A stretch of 64,000 nt of DNA from 21-14-0-10-47-8 sp966211795 (GTDB lineage: Bacteria > Bdellovibrionota > Bdellovibrionia > Bdellovibrionales > Bdellovibrionaceae), in assembly GCA_966211795.1 (NCBI GenBank), contig CBIHNW010000005.1:62001-126000 (forward strand), in the 5' to 3' direction. The notes under the pieces were generated by a model that saw only the letters and a program-made list of their open reading frames with translations, was not told the DNA's origin and did no database searches. Of this stretch, positions 1 through 8,408 are shown piece by piece; positions within the stretch are counted from its first letter, which is position 1, and each line of letters opens with the position of its first letter. Both the position numbers and the translations under genes were made by a program.

Positions 1-1584
1 TTGCAAGCGCGGGATGCTTTGCTCAAACGCCAGAAATTAACATCGATCAAAATCACAAACCGTTACGAACAAGAGAAACCCTATCTCAATCCCGAGCAGC
101 TTTATGGTCTGCGCGAATACGACACCGAAGAGCCGAATGCGAATGACTATTTCATCCTGCTGGACGAAACCAGCCAGTCCCCTTTGCTGATGACGGCCGA
201 TCAATTCAAAGCGCACACGGTGGCCAGCCTTCGTCTCGCCCGGTTGGAGCATCGCTCGTCAATGGACCGGGGCATTTTGTTGGGACCTGAAAGCTTGCGA
301 AATCAGCTTCCCCATGCTTCACGTGTCCACGGAAAACTGTCGGGACAGCTGCAGAATTTGCTATGGCGCTTGACCACAGAGAAGAACCTGCATGTCACGG
401 AAATCACGCGCGTCAACCGCTTCGGCAAAGTGCCAAAGGCGGCAATGCGATCCTTGTTTCACAAAGCTTTGCAATCGGCCAAAAATCCCAAAAAGCCCAC
501 GGATATTTTCGTGCTCGAATGCGATGCCACTGTTTTACCGGCCGCAAATGGGTCTTCGTCTCGTTCGTTAGTGGATTATTATCGTGAAGAGTATGGCTTT
601 GAAATACTGGTGCAGGTGAACGATCCCGAAAGCTCCGGACCTGCCGAATACCTGATGTATCTCGACACCCGAAGCGAGCGCTACGGTCAGGTGATGGCAA
701 AGCTCAACGCCGAAACCGCTGAATTGAAAACGCAGCCGGCGCCAGAGCTGCCACCCGTTGAAACTTGGACCCACCACTGGGATCTGCAGAATGATTATTT
801 AGCGCATTCGCCGGTCGTGAGACTTCGCAAGTGGTTGCTCGCAATCCAGTCCAAGTTCACTGAATTTAAGAAACAATCGTTGGTGAATCTATCTTCCGAA
901 CAAATTGACGTTCCAGAAAATTTCTCTTTTGAAGAGCTCGGTGCTTTTTTGAAAAATTTGAATGTTCGGTCGATCGAGTCTTCCCTCGCCCTGTTGAAAT
1001 CCAGTGCGACCTCGGCCACGGCGGTCTCTCAGTTGCGCGAGCTTTTGAATCTTCGCCAGGTCGGGTTCAGCTTTCCCATGACCGCAAAAATTCTCGTGCT
1101 TGGAGAAAATGCCTCTGTGCACGCTCAGTTTTTAAAAGAGTCCGAAAATCGCTGGCAGGTCGAAACGCAGTGGCCTCGCGATCATGAAGAAAAGTTTGAT
1201 CACGTCATTTTATCCTTCGTTCTGAGCCAGTCCGATCCGACCGCCAGAGCGAGCTTCTTGCAACGAGCATCTCAGCTTCTGAAACCTGGCGGTGAGCTTG
1301 TCATTTTGGATAACATCACCAAGCCAGCAACCGGCGATACGGACGTCAGTCTTCCCTCGGAAGCATTGGCTCAAGCCAAGGCCAGCGCGAGCATGCTTGC
1401 CATGTCCGTCATGCCACTGACCAAATCGCAAATCATCGCGACGGTCGCTTTGGAATATGGCCAAAACCGCCAAAGAAAACCCCTCGCCTTTCAAGTCATC
1501 GAAAGTGAACTCCAAACCGCTGGTTTTTCCACGACTAGCTGGAGCCGCAGCGGAACGATCCTGCGTTTCCGAAAATCACACTGA
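1..1584 (+). CDS. Methyltransferase-like protein, possibly 5'-truncated by the window edge
   Basis: The open frame runs from the first base of the window, so the true start may lie outside it; TTG at base 1 is a possible start. The last 170 or so residues resemble a class I SAM-dependent methyltransferase: a degenerate motif I (ILVLGENAS), an acidic strand (FDHVILSFVLS) and the typical post-motif LLKPGGELVILDN. The N-terminal 350 residues carry no domain I recognise. The glycine-rich SAM loop is weak, so catalytic activity is uncertain. It could be a ribosomal Rsm22-like protein or a non-catalytic relative. Methyltransferase fold is moderately supported; the substrate is unknown. Confidence 0.6.
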   Translation: MQARDALLKRQKLTSIKITNRYEQEKPYLNPEQLYGLREYDTEEPNANDYFILLDETSQSPLLMTADQFKAHTVASLRLARLEHRSSMDRGILLGPESLRNQLPHASRVHGKLSGQLQNLLWRLTTEKNLHVTEITRVNRFGKVPKAAMRSLFHKALQSAKNPKKPTDIFVLECDATVLPAANGSSSRSLVDYYREEYGFEILVQVNDPESSGPAEYLMYLDTRSERYGQVMAKLNAETAELKTQPAPELPPVETWTHHWDLQNDYLAHSPVVRLRKWLLAIQSKFTEFKKQSLVNLSSEQIDVPENFSFEELGAFLKNLNVRSIESSLALLKSSATSATAVSQLRELLNLRQVGFSFPMTAKILVLGENASVHAQFLKESENRWQVETQWPRDHEEKFDHVILSFVLSQSDPTARASFLQRASQLLKPGGELVILDNITKPATGDTDVSLPSEALAQAKASASMLAMSVMPLTKSQIIATVALEYGQNRQRKPLAFQVIESELQTAGFSTTSWSRSGTILRFRKSH

Positions 1585-1753
1585 AACTTAGCTCCTCTGT
1601 TCGATGAATCGTTTTGAAACATCTTGCGGCCGGTTCACCCACCTCGGCACGATTTTCTGCACTCTTCGATTCAATTGGAAGAACCTTTGGCTTGAGCAAC
1701 TTTGAAGAATTTCCGATCAGAGAGAAGGAGAAAGCGTCTCAAAGGGAAACAGA

Positions 1754-3493
1754 ATGCACCATGTGGTTTTCGCAGTTTTAGCTCTATGGACCTCGATGGC
1801 TTGGGCCGTTGATGCGCCAGTGACTGATATCAAGCAAACACATGCTGGATTCAAGGCCTTTCAAGCGGCCGAGCAAAAGCTGACCGCAGCGCAGACCATC
1901 GAAAAATCTCTTGGCGCAAATTTGACGTCCGAACAACGTAAAAATCAAATAATTGAAAAGACCAGCGAGCTGCAAAATCAAGCTTATGATCAATGCAAAA
2001 CATCGATCGCCGCTTACAGCGGTGCTCCGGCCGATGCGATTGATGTGTCAGCTCTGTATTTCTGCCTGGTCAGTGCGATTGAAAACTGCGAAACCCCCTC
2101 CACAAAGCCAAGTTGCGACATGCCGATTCGCTCGGTTCTGCAAATGACGCAAAAGCAGCTGACGGGAAAAGCCGGAATCGCCGGTTTGAATAACTTGATC
2201 GCCAATCATTACACCCGAGAAAAACGCTACGCCGATGCGATGGTGGCTTACTTTCCGGCGTACTCGCAGGTTTCCAAAGCTCCATGCTCGAAGGATCACG
2301 TGAATCAACTGCTGACCATCTTAAATCTGCAGCTGGAAAGCGGTGACCAAAATGGATTCAACCAGTACTGGAAAGTGACCGCCTACTGCCAAGGCAGTGG
2401 TCTGATGCAACCAAAAGGCGCCACCTTTGTTCGCGACACAACTCTCAATCATGTCACACTGCAAATGCCACTGCAGAAAGAGCCCGCGCCCATCGCAGGA
2501 ATGGCGAAAACACCTGCAACTTCGGCTTCGAACGCTGCTTCATCACCCAGCTCAGTTGTCGCCACCGCAGCACCGGTCATACCACGCGAGCTACCCGCAA
2601 AAGTTCAGGTGACTGCAACGGCAAGGACTCCGACGGCAGCTGCAGCTGCAGACGCCGAATCCGAAACTGACACCGATACCGACGATTCAGAGACAGAGGC
2701 AACGGCAAAAACCTTGGTTGCAGCTCCGGTTGCGCAAGTGAAACCTGCAGCCAAAGCTGAAACGTCAGGCTTGGAACCGACGGTCCCACCCGCGGCGCAA
2801 GTGAAACCTTCACCTAAGCCTGAAATGTTAGACTTGGAACCAATGACTCCATCCGCGACACAAGTGAAATCTGTGACTCCAGTTGCGAAAACAAAACCCG
2901 CAACCAAACCTGAAATGCCCGTTGCCGAATCAGAGACCGCTGCGCCAGGCTCGAAATCAGCACCGACATCGCAAGAAACCGCGCTCAGAAAACCTGCGGC
3001 ACCCGTACCTGAAGAAGTGTTCAGCTCGGTTCAAGAATTTATTCCGGGTTTACTTAAGGGAATCGCCAAAAACAATCCCGAGTGGGAAGCCGCTTTGGCC
3101 AAACGCCGGGCAAAAAAAGACAAAGACGAAAATGAAGTTCGTGAATTGGAAGAAATTGCCAAAGCTAAAAAGGAAAATGAGAAAAAAGCGATGGATCAAA
3201 TGCTGACCAGTGATCCTGACTCGCATGCCAAACAATTGAAAAATGTTTTGAGCCTTCACCTGGGCGATTCCATGCAAAAAGTGAAGACCGTGCTCGGAAA
3301 ACCCAGCAGCGAAATGTTGGACGATCACAAACTGACTTACGATCAGCTGAACACTGGTGCCACCGTCGGCGATGTCATCGCCGGCAAGCTGCCTGCATTT
3401 GTGGGGCTTGTTTTCACTTTCAGCCCACAGGGCCAGCTGCATGAAATCACCTACTCTTACCCGCAAGGCCACGGCAACGTCATCTGCCGGTAG
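1754..3493 (+). CDS. Secreted protein with repeat linker and BamE/SmpA-like C-terminal domain
   Basis: A 579-residue protein starting at ATG after AAAGGGA. The first 18 or so residues form a signal peptide ending near AWA, so it should be exported. Residues 20-230 are helical with several cysteines, possibly disulphide-bonded. Residues 240-430 are a low-complexity Ala/Pro/Thr linker with a 21-residue repeat. Residues 440-490 are highly charged and likely coiled coil. The last 80 residues (LGDSMQKVKTVLGKPSSEM, then a Y/F-rich strand and FSPQGQLHEITY) have the pattern of the SmpA/OmlA (BamE) fold, which occurs in envelope proteins. The BamE-like call is pattern-based; the role is unknown. Confidence 0.65.
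   Translation: MHHVVFAVLALWTSMAWAVDAPVTDIKQTHAGFKAFQAAEQKLTAAQTIEKSLGANLTSEQRKNQIIEKTSELQNQAYDQCKTSIAAYSGAPADAIDVSALYFCLVSAIENCETPSTKPSCDMPIRSVLQMTQKQLTGKAGIAGLNNLIANHYTREKRYADAMVAYFPAYSQVSKAPCSKDHVNQLLTILNLQLESGDQNGFNQYWKVTAYCQGSGLMQPKGATFVRDTTLNHVTLQMPLQKEPAPIAGMAKTPATSASNAASSPSSVVATAAPVIPRELPAKVQVTATARTPTAAAAADAESETDTDTDDSETEATAKTLVAAPVAQVKPAAKAETSGLEPTVPPAAQVKPSPKPEMLDLEPMTPSATQVKSVTPVAKTKPATKPEMPVAESETAAPGSKSAPTSQETALRKPAAPVPEEVFSSVQEFIPGLLKGIAKNNPEWEAALAKRRAKKDKDENEVRELEEIAKAKKENEKKAMDQMLTSDPDSHAKQLKNVLSLHLGDSMQKVKTVLGKPSSEMLDDHKLTYDQLNTGATVGDVIAGKLPAFVGLVFTFSPQGQLHEITYSYPQGHGNVICR
2732..2872 (+). repeat. 63-bp coding tandem repeat (21-residue unit)
   Basis: The GCGCAAGTGAAACCT segment at 2732 recurs at 2795, and a diverged copy follows at about 2858, a 63-base period. 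The protein unit reads roughly AQVKPxxKxExxxLEPxxP. It lies inside the linker of the secreted protein at 1754 and keeps the frame. A linker length polymorphism between strains would be expected. Confidence 0.6.
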
Positions 3494-3541
3494 ACAGCCA
3501 TGAGGCCGGCCTCGACGAATGCGATTTTTTTCCGAGATGAT

Positions 3542-3571
3542 GCAGTATTGCTACAAAAAAAGGGCAGGCAC
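3542..3571 (+). repeat. REP-like intergenic element, copy 1
   Basis: This 30-base block begins GCAGTATTGCTAC, then an A-tract, then GGGCAGGCAC. It matches the copy at 4375-4404 at 27 of 30 positions and a reverse-orientation copy at 36511-36534 more loosely. It lies between two plus-strand genes, just upstream of the DOMON-like gene. The G-rich/C-rich end is an imperfect inverted repeat, as in REP elements mobilised by Y1 transposases; that assignment is inference. Confidence 0.55.
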
Positions 3572-3585
3572 TCTTAAGATTGGGA

Positions 3586-4119
3586 ATGCACCGACTTGTT
3601 CCGTTTCAGCAGACACTGCCATTTGCAATCGAAGCTGATCTCACGATGAAGGCTTCGCTGATCACCATCCAGTTTCAATTGGATGCGAATTTCATATCGG
3701 TTTTGGGCCTGCCTTCAGCTTCGCGTTTGTGGACCGCAGAAGATATTCCGCGAAAAGATGAATTGTGGAAGACCACTTGTTTCGAAGCTTTTCTCAAGCC
3801 AAAAGCATCAGCCTGTTATTACGAGTTCAATTTTTCTCTTGGTCCAGCCTGGAATGCTTATGAATTCACCGGCTACCGAAAACCACAACCACCGAGTGTA
3901 TCGCACGCATTTGCCCTGCAAAGTCTCAGCTGGAACGCGGAAAAAAAATTCCTCTCGGCTCAACTGGAAAATAAAACGGCCTTTCGAGAATTCGACGTCA
4001 GCCTGACCAGCGTGATCGAAGATTCAAATCACCACATTCATTACTGGGCCGTCACTCACGCTGCGGGCGAACCTGACTTTCACTCGCCCGGGTCTTTCAC
4101 CCTGAAACGTTCGACATGA
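3586..4119 (+). CDS. DOMON-like domain protein
   Basis: A 177-residue protein from ATG at 3586 (a TTG two codons earlier is also in frame). It contains the pattern I associate with DOMON-like proteins: RLWTAEDIPRKDELWKTTCF, then EAFLKPKASACYYEFNFS, then WNAYEFTGYR, and a late PDFHSPGSF. DOMON-type folds are beta-sandwiches that bind haem or sugars. No signal peptide is evident, so it is probably cytoplasmic. The gene stands alone, with REP-like copy 1 immediately upstream and the nuo operon converging from the other side. Family moderately sure; ligand unknown. Confidence 0.6.
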   Translation: MHRLVPFQQTLPFAIEADLTMKASLITIQFQLDANFISVLGLPSASRLWTAEDIPRKDELWKTTCFEAFLKPKASACYYEFNFSLGPAWNAYEFTGYRKPQPPSVSHAFALQSLSWNAEKKFLSAQLENKTAFREFDVSLTSVIEDSNHHIHYWAVTHAAGEPDFHSPGSFTLKRST

Positions 4120-4322
4120 ATTGAGTCGGCCCATTCGGACCAGACAAGCCTGCCAAAAAATATCAAGGCTGATTCACCAATCTTAATGATCGCCGACAAT
4201 CGCAAATCCAACAAATAACAGCCAGCTGAACAACCCGCTGTTTGGCTCACCCGCTTGGGATGAGGTTGGATTCAGACAATGAAAATCAGTCGCGAAGCAA
4301 TTTGCTGGTTGGTTGCGCATGC

Positions 4323-4359
4323 CCCAAAAAACAAAACCCCAGATCTTTTGAATCTGGGG
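4323..4359 (-). terminator. Rho-independent terminator of the nuo operon
   Basis: CCCCAGAT (4337-4344) and ATCTGGGG (4352-4359) form a perfect 8-bp stem with a 7-base loop. Read on the minus strand, the stem is followed by a T-rich run (complement of CCCCAAAAAACAAAA). It sits about 50 bases beyond the nuoI stop. Confidence 0.85.
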
Positions 4360-4374
4360 CTTCAGTTATTTAAC

Positions 4375-4404
4375 GCAGTATTGCTACATAAAAGGGGAAG
4401 GCAC
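4375..4404 (+). repeat. REP-like intergenic element, copy 2
   Basis: This block has the same 13-base head, GCAGTATTGCTAC, as copy 1, followed by ATAAAAGGGGA and AGGCAC; 27 of 30 bases match. It lies between the nuoI stop and its terminator, so it is transcribed as part of the nuo 3' end. The tail AAAGGGG...CACCTTT is a near-palindrome. Confidence 0.55.
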
Positions 4405-4406
4405 CT

Positions 4407-4934
4407 TTATATGCCGGACTTGTGTCTCTCCTCATCGTCGACGATGGAGAGGATTCCGCCTTTTAATTGGGGGCGGTAGGCCAACTGCTCGATGCCATAG
4501 TGGAAGTTGGCGCCGTTGACGCCGGGGGTTTGCCACTCGGGGCCCATGCGGACTGCATCGACCGGGCAGGCCTCTTCGCAGAAACCGCAGAAAACGCAGC
4601 GAAGAACATCGATCTCGTATTTGATCGGATATTTCTCAACGCTTGGATCTTCGTGCTCGCTGGCCACGATCGAAATGCATTCGGCCGGACAGTTCGTCGC
4701 GCACAACATGCAAGCCGTGCAACGAAGCGATCCGTCTTTCTTCACGGTCAGAACGTGATTACCCTTGAATCGTGGAGAGTATTCGAACTTCTCTTCCGGA
4801 TAATTCAGGGTCAGCATTTGCTTCTTTTGGAACAAGTTTTTGATCAAGTGCTTTGCGGTGATCACCATTCCACCGAAAATTCCCGGCAGGTACCACTCGC
4901 TCACTTGAGATGTATTTTTCTGTACGACAGCCAT
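4407..4934 (-). CDS. nuoI: NADH-quinone oxidoreductase subunit I
   Basis: This 175-residue subunit carries iron-sulphur clusters N6a and N6b, which pass electrons from NuoG towards NuoB at the membrane interface of complex I. Two ferredoxin-type 4Fe-4S motifs are visible: CTACMLCATNCPAECI near residue 75 and CVFCGFCEEACPVDAVRM near residue 114. Length is usual for bacterial NuoI. It is the last gene of the nuo cluster and is separated from nuoG by 125 bases holding four small hairpins. A terminator follows. Confidence 0.95.
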   Translation of the reverse strand: MAVVQKNTSQVSEWYLPGIFGGMVITAKHLIKNLFQKKQMLTLNYPEEKFEYSPRFKGNHVLTVKKDGSLRCTACMLCATNCPAECISIVASEHEDPSVEKYPIKYEIDVLRCVFCGFCEEACPVDAVRMGPEWQTPGVNGANFHYGIEQLAYRPQLKGGILSIVDDEERHKSGI

Positions 4935-4947
4935 TTTTTCTCCTCGT

Positions 4948-5039
4948 GTCCGCTCGGACCGATTCTTCTAGTGCCCCTTCGGGGCCGATCTTCTAGCGCC
5001 CTTTTGGGCTGAACTTTCTGACGCTCCAAAGAACGTCAG
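4948..5039 (-). other. Four tandem small hairpins between nuoG and nuoI
   Basis: Four inverted repeats follow one another: GTCC/GGAC (4948-4959), GCCCC/GGGGC (4973-4985), GCCC/GGGC (4998-5009) and CTGACG/CGTCAG (5018-5039). On the minus strand, hairpins 2 and 1 are each preceded by TAGAAGA(A)TCGG, so this looks like a duplicated unit with changed but still paired stems. None has a proper T-tract, so simple termination is unlikely. They may set mRNA stability or the nuoG:nuoI protein ratio (inference). Confidence 0.6.
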
Positions 5040-5059
5040 TTGCTCGAAACCCTTTTGGT

Positions 5060-6652
5060 CTACAAAGTTCCCCGTCGATAAACGAATTCGTTTTTCTTTC
5101 TGTGCTCGACCACGATGCGATCAGCCGGACGATTCGCTTCCACCATCATGTTTGTTTCTGGTTTCACCGACAACATCTTACCTGAAATCAGGTCTCCGGC
5201 TTCTGACAACGTCAGGGCTTCGGACACCACGTTCGTGACCTTTTTAAATTTCTGAGCCAAGCCTGCATAGTTGACGAAAGTTCCGTCTTTTTCGACGTAC
5301 GACTTCATCGGGATCAACCACACATTGCCCGTCAGATTTTCCAGCGCCTCATTCTTACAAGATTGCATCCAGATCAGGTTCTGAGCTTTGGAAAGATCTT
5401 TGACCTTGTCCTTGATGTCCGGGAACTGCAACTGAACTTCGGGACCGGCAACGACGACAGTTTTAAATGTGCCGCTGTTGATTCCCGCCGTCAGATCCGA
5501 CCACTTGGTGCTGATGCCGTACTTTTTCAAAACTTGCAGCAATCCCTGCGTGTTTGGATTCTTGTCTCCGCGAAGCAAGATGCCATCGAATTCGTCCATT
5601 TTCTCGGGGTTTTGATTCCAGTGGAAAATGTTCTTCGATTTCAAATCGTTCACGAAAGTTCCGATGATGCTCTCGTACTCTTCAACCGTGTATTGACCGG
5701 TCAGAACCAAGGCCGCATTGGCGCCCGCCGCTTTCACAGCTTCGCTGGCTTGTTTCGCCGCGGCTCCTGGCTGAGTCTCTTCCCAACCAGTGCTCAAGCG
5801 ACGTTTCGCTTTCAACCAACGATTTTCGCGGTTCACGTATTTATAGATGTCGCGACCATCGTCACACATCCAGTAACCGTTGACCTTTTCGTTGTATACC
5901 GGCTTCACGCGGAAGAATCCTTCGCGATTGTAATAAGCCTTCACGTTACAGCCCGTGCTGCAACCATTGCACAAAGTATCGCCGTCCTTTAGATACCAAA
6001 CCCGTTGACGGAATCGGAAATCTTTCGACGTTAATGCACCAACAGGGCAGATGTCGACGGTGTTCATCGAGTATTTATTATCGAGCGGTTTGCCATCAAA
6101 GGTGCCGATCTCAGAACGATCGCCACGATTGAAAATGCCAAGCTCGCTGGTTTTTGAAACTTCTTCGGTGAAGCGAACACAGCGCGAGCACAGAATGCAG
6201 CGCTCGGTATCCAGGACCACGGTCGGTCCCAAATCCACAACCTTGTGTTTCTTCACTTTTTTCTCGGCCATCTCGGGATTGTACTTACCGAATTCCATGT
6301 ATTGATCTTGCAGACCGCACTCGCCGGCCTGATCGCAAATCGGACAATCCAAAGGGTGATTGATCAAATGGAAATCAAGACCCCACTTGGCCGCGTCTTG
6401 AACTTTCGCCGAAGTGTTATTGATCTTCATGCCTTCGGTCACAGTCGTGTTGCAGGCGATCTGAACACGTGGATTTCCTTCGATCTCCACCATGCAAAGA
6501 CGGCAAACACCAGCCACCGACAGACCCGGGTGCCAGCAATAGTGAGCAACTTTTCCATTTTCCCAAGCCCCGTCAGCACCGTACATCGCCTGGATGATCG
6601 TGGTGCCTTCTTTGACTTCGACTTCTTTGCCGTTAATGGTGCATTTCGGCAT
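5060..6652 (-). CDS. nuoG: NADH-quinone oxidoreductase subunit G (short form)
   Basis: A 530-residue iron-sulphur subunit of the complex I electron-input module. The N-terminal 2Fe-2S domain has HYCWHPGLSVAGVCRLCMV; the N4/N5 region has HPLDCPICDQAGECGLQDQY and CILCSRCVRF; and CNGCSTGCNVKA near residue 230 fits the N7 cluster. The molybdopterin-oxidoreductase-like C-terminal part is much shorter than in the ~900-residue E. coli protein. Its ATG lies inside the end of nuoF (20-base overlap), implying translational coupling. The last 45 residues diverge from anything I recognise. Confidence 0.93.
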   Translation of the reverse strand: MPKCTINGKEVEVKEGTTIIQAMYGADGAWENGKVAHYCWHPGLSVAGVCRLCMVEIEGNPRVQIACNTTVTEGMKINNTSAKVQDAAKWGLDFHLINHPLDCPICDQAGECGLQDQYMEFGKYNPEMAEKKVKKHKVVDLGPTVVLDTERCILCSRCVRFTEEVSKTSELGIFNRGDRSEIGTFDGKPLDNKYSMNTVDICPVGALTSKDFRFRQRVWYLKDGDTLCNGCSTGCNVKAYYNREGFFRVKPVYNEKVNGYWMCDDGRDIYKYVNRENRWLKAKRRLSTGWEETQPGAAAKQASEAVKAAGANAALVLTGQYTVEEYESIIGTFVNDLKSKNIFHWNQNPEKMDEFDGILLRGDKNPNTQGLLQVLKKYGISTKWSDLTAGINSGTFKTVVVAGPEVQLQFPDIKDKVKDLSKAQNLIWMQSCKNEALENLTGNVWLIPMKSYVEKDGTFVNYAGLAQKFKKVTNVVSEALTLSEAGDLISGKMLSVKPETNMMVEANRPADRIVVEHRKKNEFVYRRGTL

Positions 6653-7922
6653 TTCTGACTCCCTTTACTTTCGAACGACCTTCTCGAACGAAAAATTCAA
6701 ACTCATCACGGAATTTTGTCACGAAACTGAGGACCGGCAAAGCGGCTGCATCCGAAAGCGCACAGATCGTGCGACCTTTCATATTGTCAGCGACCTTAAT
6801 CAAAAGTTCGATGTCCTGCAAACGACCGCGGCCTTCCAAGATCGAATGAACGATTTTGTTGAGCCAGCCCGTGCCTTCACGGCAAGGCGTGCACTGACCG
6901 CAAGATTCATGGTGATAAAAGTGAGTGAGAACTCCCAACATATCGACCATGCACTGAGAATCATCAATCACGATGATCGCACCGGAGCCAAGCATCGAGC
7001 CCGCCGCCGCAATATTTTCGTAATCGAGCAAAACTTTTTCCGCTTCTTCCGCCGTCAAAACCGGAGCCGACGATCCACCGGGGATCACCGCTTTCAATTT
7101 TCGACCTGGCTTCATGCCGCCACCGATTTTGTAGATCATGTCTTTCATCGGATAAGCGAGTGGCACTTCATAGTTACCGGGACGAACGACGTTTCCGCTC
7201 AAAGAGAAAAGCTTCGTTCCGGCTGATTTTTCAGTTCCGAATTTTCGGTAAGCCGCCGCGCCATCTTTCAGGATCGGCACAACCGCGGCCAATGTTTCCA
7301 CATTGTTCACGATGGTTGGCTTGCGCAGATATCCTTGAACCGCCGGGAATGGCGGCTTCAATTTCGGCTGACCTTTCAAACCTTCGATCGAAGAGATCAT
7401 TCCGGTCTCTTCACCGCAGATGTAAGCACCGGCACCCGAATAAACGTCGAGATCGAAATCAAGGCCAGAGCCCAGGATGTTCTTTCCCAACAGACCGGCG
7501 TCGTAAGCTTCTTTCAAAGCCTTTTCGACCACCGAAATTGGATAGTGATATTCACCGCGAATGTAGATGTAACCTTTTTTCGAACCGATCGCGAAGCCAG
7601 AGATGATCATGCCTTCGATCAATTGGTGAGGAGCACGCTCCATCATCAAACGATCTTTAAAAGTTCCGGGCTCACCTTCGTCCGCGTTGCAAAGCAGATA
7701 TCGGGGCTCGTTATTCTTTGGCAAGAATCCCCATTTGGTTCCCGTCGGGAAACCCGCGCCGCCACGACCGCGAAGACCGGAAGCTTTGACTTCGTCGATG
7801 ATCGCTTGCGGCTGCATCTTCAAAGCTTTCTTCAAAACTTCGTAGCCACCTTTCGCCTGGTAGCCTTTCAGGGTGCGGTAATCATCGAGATGATAATGTT
7901 CCGTCAGCAGTTTTGTTTCCAT
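6633..7922 (-). CDS. nuoF: NADH-quinone oxidoreductase subunit F
   Basis: This 429-residue flavoprotein subunit oxidises NADH with FMN and passes electrons to cluster N3. Visible motifs are GLRGRGGAGFPTGTKWGF (NADH and FMN loop, about residues 50-67), GAGAYICGEETGMISSIEG (FMN site) and ESCGQCTPCREG near residue 340, which supplies the N3 4Fe-4S cysteines. Length is typical. It overlaps the stop of nuoE at the start and the nuoG ATG at its end, so nuoE-F-G are translated as a unit. Confidence 0.96.
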   Translation of the reverse strand: METKLLTEHYHLDDYRTLKGYQAKGGYEVLKKALKMQPQAIIDEVKASGLRGRGGAGFPTGTKWGFLPKNNEPRYLLCNADEGEPGTFKDRLMMERAPHQLIEGMIISGFAIGSKKGYIYIRGEYHYPISVVEKALKEAYDAGLLGKNILGSGLDFDLDVYSGAGAYICGEETGMISSIEGLKGQPKLKPPFPAVQGYLRKPTIVNNVETLAAVVPILKDGAAAYRKFGTEKSAGTKLFSLSGNVVRPGNYEVPLAYPMKDMIYKIGGGMKPGRKLKAVIPGGSSAPVLTAEEAEKVLLDYENIAAAGSMLGSGAIIVIDDSQCMVDMLGVLTHFYHHESCGQCTPCREGTGWLNKIVHSILEGRGRLQDIELLIKVADNMKGRTICALSDAAALPVLSFVTKFRDEFEFFVREGRSKVKGVRNAEMHH

Positions 7923-8395
7923 TACTTCATCCCTCGCAAAATATTCATCGCCGATTCCGGAGTGAGATTTTCATAATAAGTGTCATTCACCTGCATCATC
8001 GGCGCCGTTCCGCACGAACCCAGGCATTCCACCTTGGAAATCGTGTAGCGGCCGTCTTCGGAAATCTGATCGAACTGAACTTTCAATTCTTTGCAGATAT
8101 GTCCCGCCAATTCGCGTGAGCCGTTCAGGGCGCAAGAAATGTTGGTGCAAACCTGAACGTGGTATTTACCAACCGGCTTTTGATTGAACATGGTGTAGAA
8201 AGTGAAAACTTCGTGGATGCGCGCTTCGGGGATTTCCATCACCTTGGACAGATGATGAATGACCTCGTCGTTCACCCAACCCTTGTTTTCCTTTTGAGCG
8301 ATGTACAAAGAAGGAATGATCGCAGAATCTTTCGCTTCATATCGCGTGAGCTCTTGTTTGACCTTGGCTAAGCCGTCGGCACTCAGTTGAAACAT
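7922..8395 (-). CDS. nuoE: NADH-quinone oxidoreductase subunit E
   Basis: A 157-residue thioredoxin-fold subunit that binds the N1a 2Fe-2S cluster and pairs with NuoF in the NADH dehydrogenase module. The four cluster cysteines are seen as CTNISC (about residues 83-88) and CLGSC (about 124-128), the latter followed by GTAPMMQVND. Length is normal. It starts 13 bases after nuoCD and its last base is shared with the nuoF start codon. Confidence 0.95.
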   Translation of the reverse strand: MFQLSADGLAKVKQELTRYEAKDSAIIPSLYIAQKENKGWVNDEVIHHLSKVMEIPEARIHEVFTFYTMFNQKPVGKYHVQVCTNISCALNGSRELAGHICKELKVQFDQISEDGRYTISKVECLGSCGTAPMMQVNDTYYENLTPESAMNILRGMK

Positions 8396-8408
8396 CTTCT
8401 CTATCTCC

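Noticed and set aside
3500..3511. GAGGCCGGCCTC palindrome as a terminator for the gene ending at 3493
   Set aside because: It has no loop, and the T-run follows after an unpaired gap; an accidental palindrome is as likely.
4279..4479. 66-residue plus-strand reading frame
   Set aside because: It runs through the nuo terminator, a REP-like copy and the end of nuoI, with no ribosome site.
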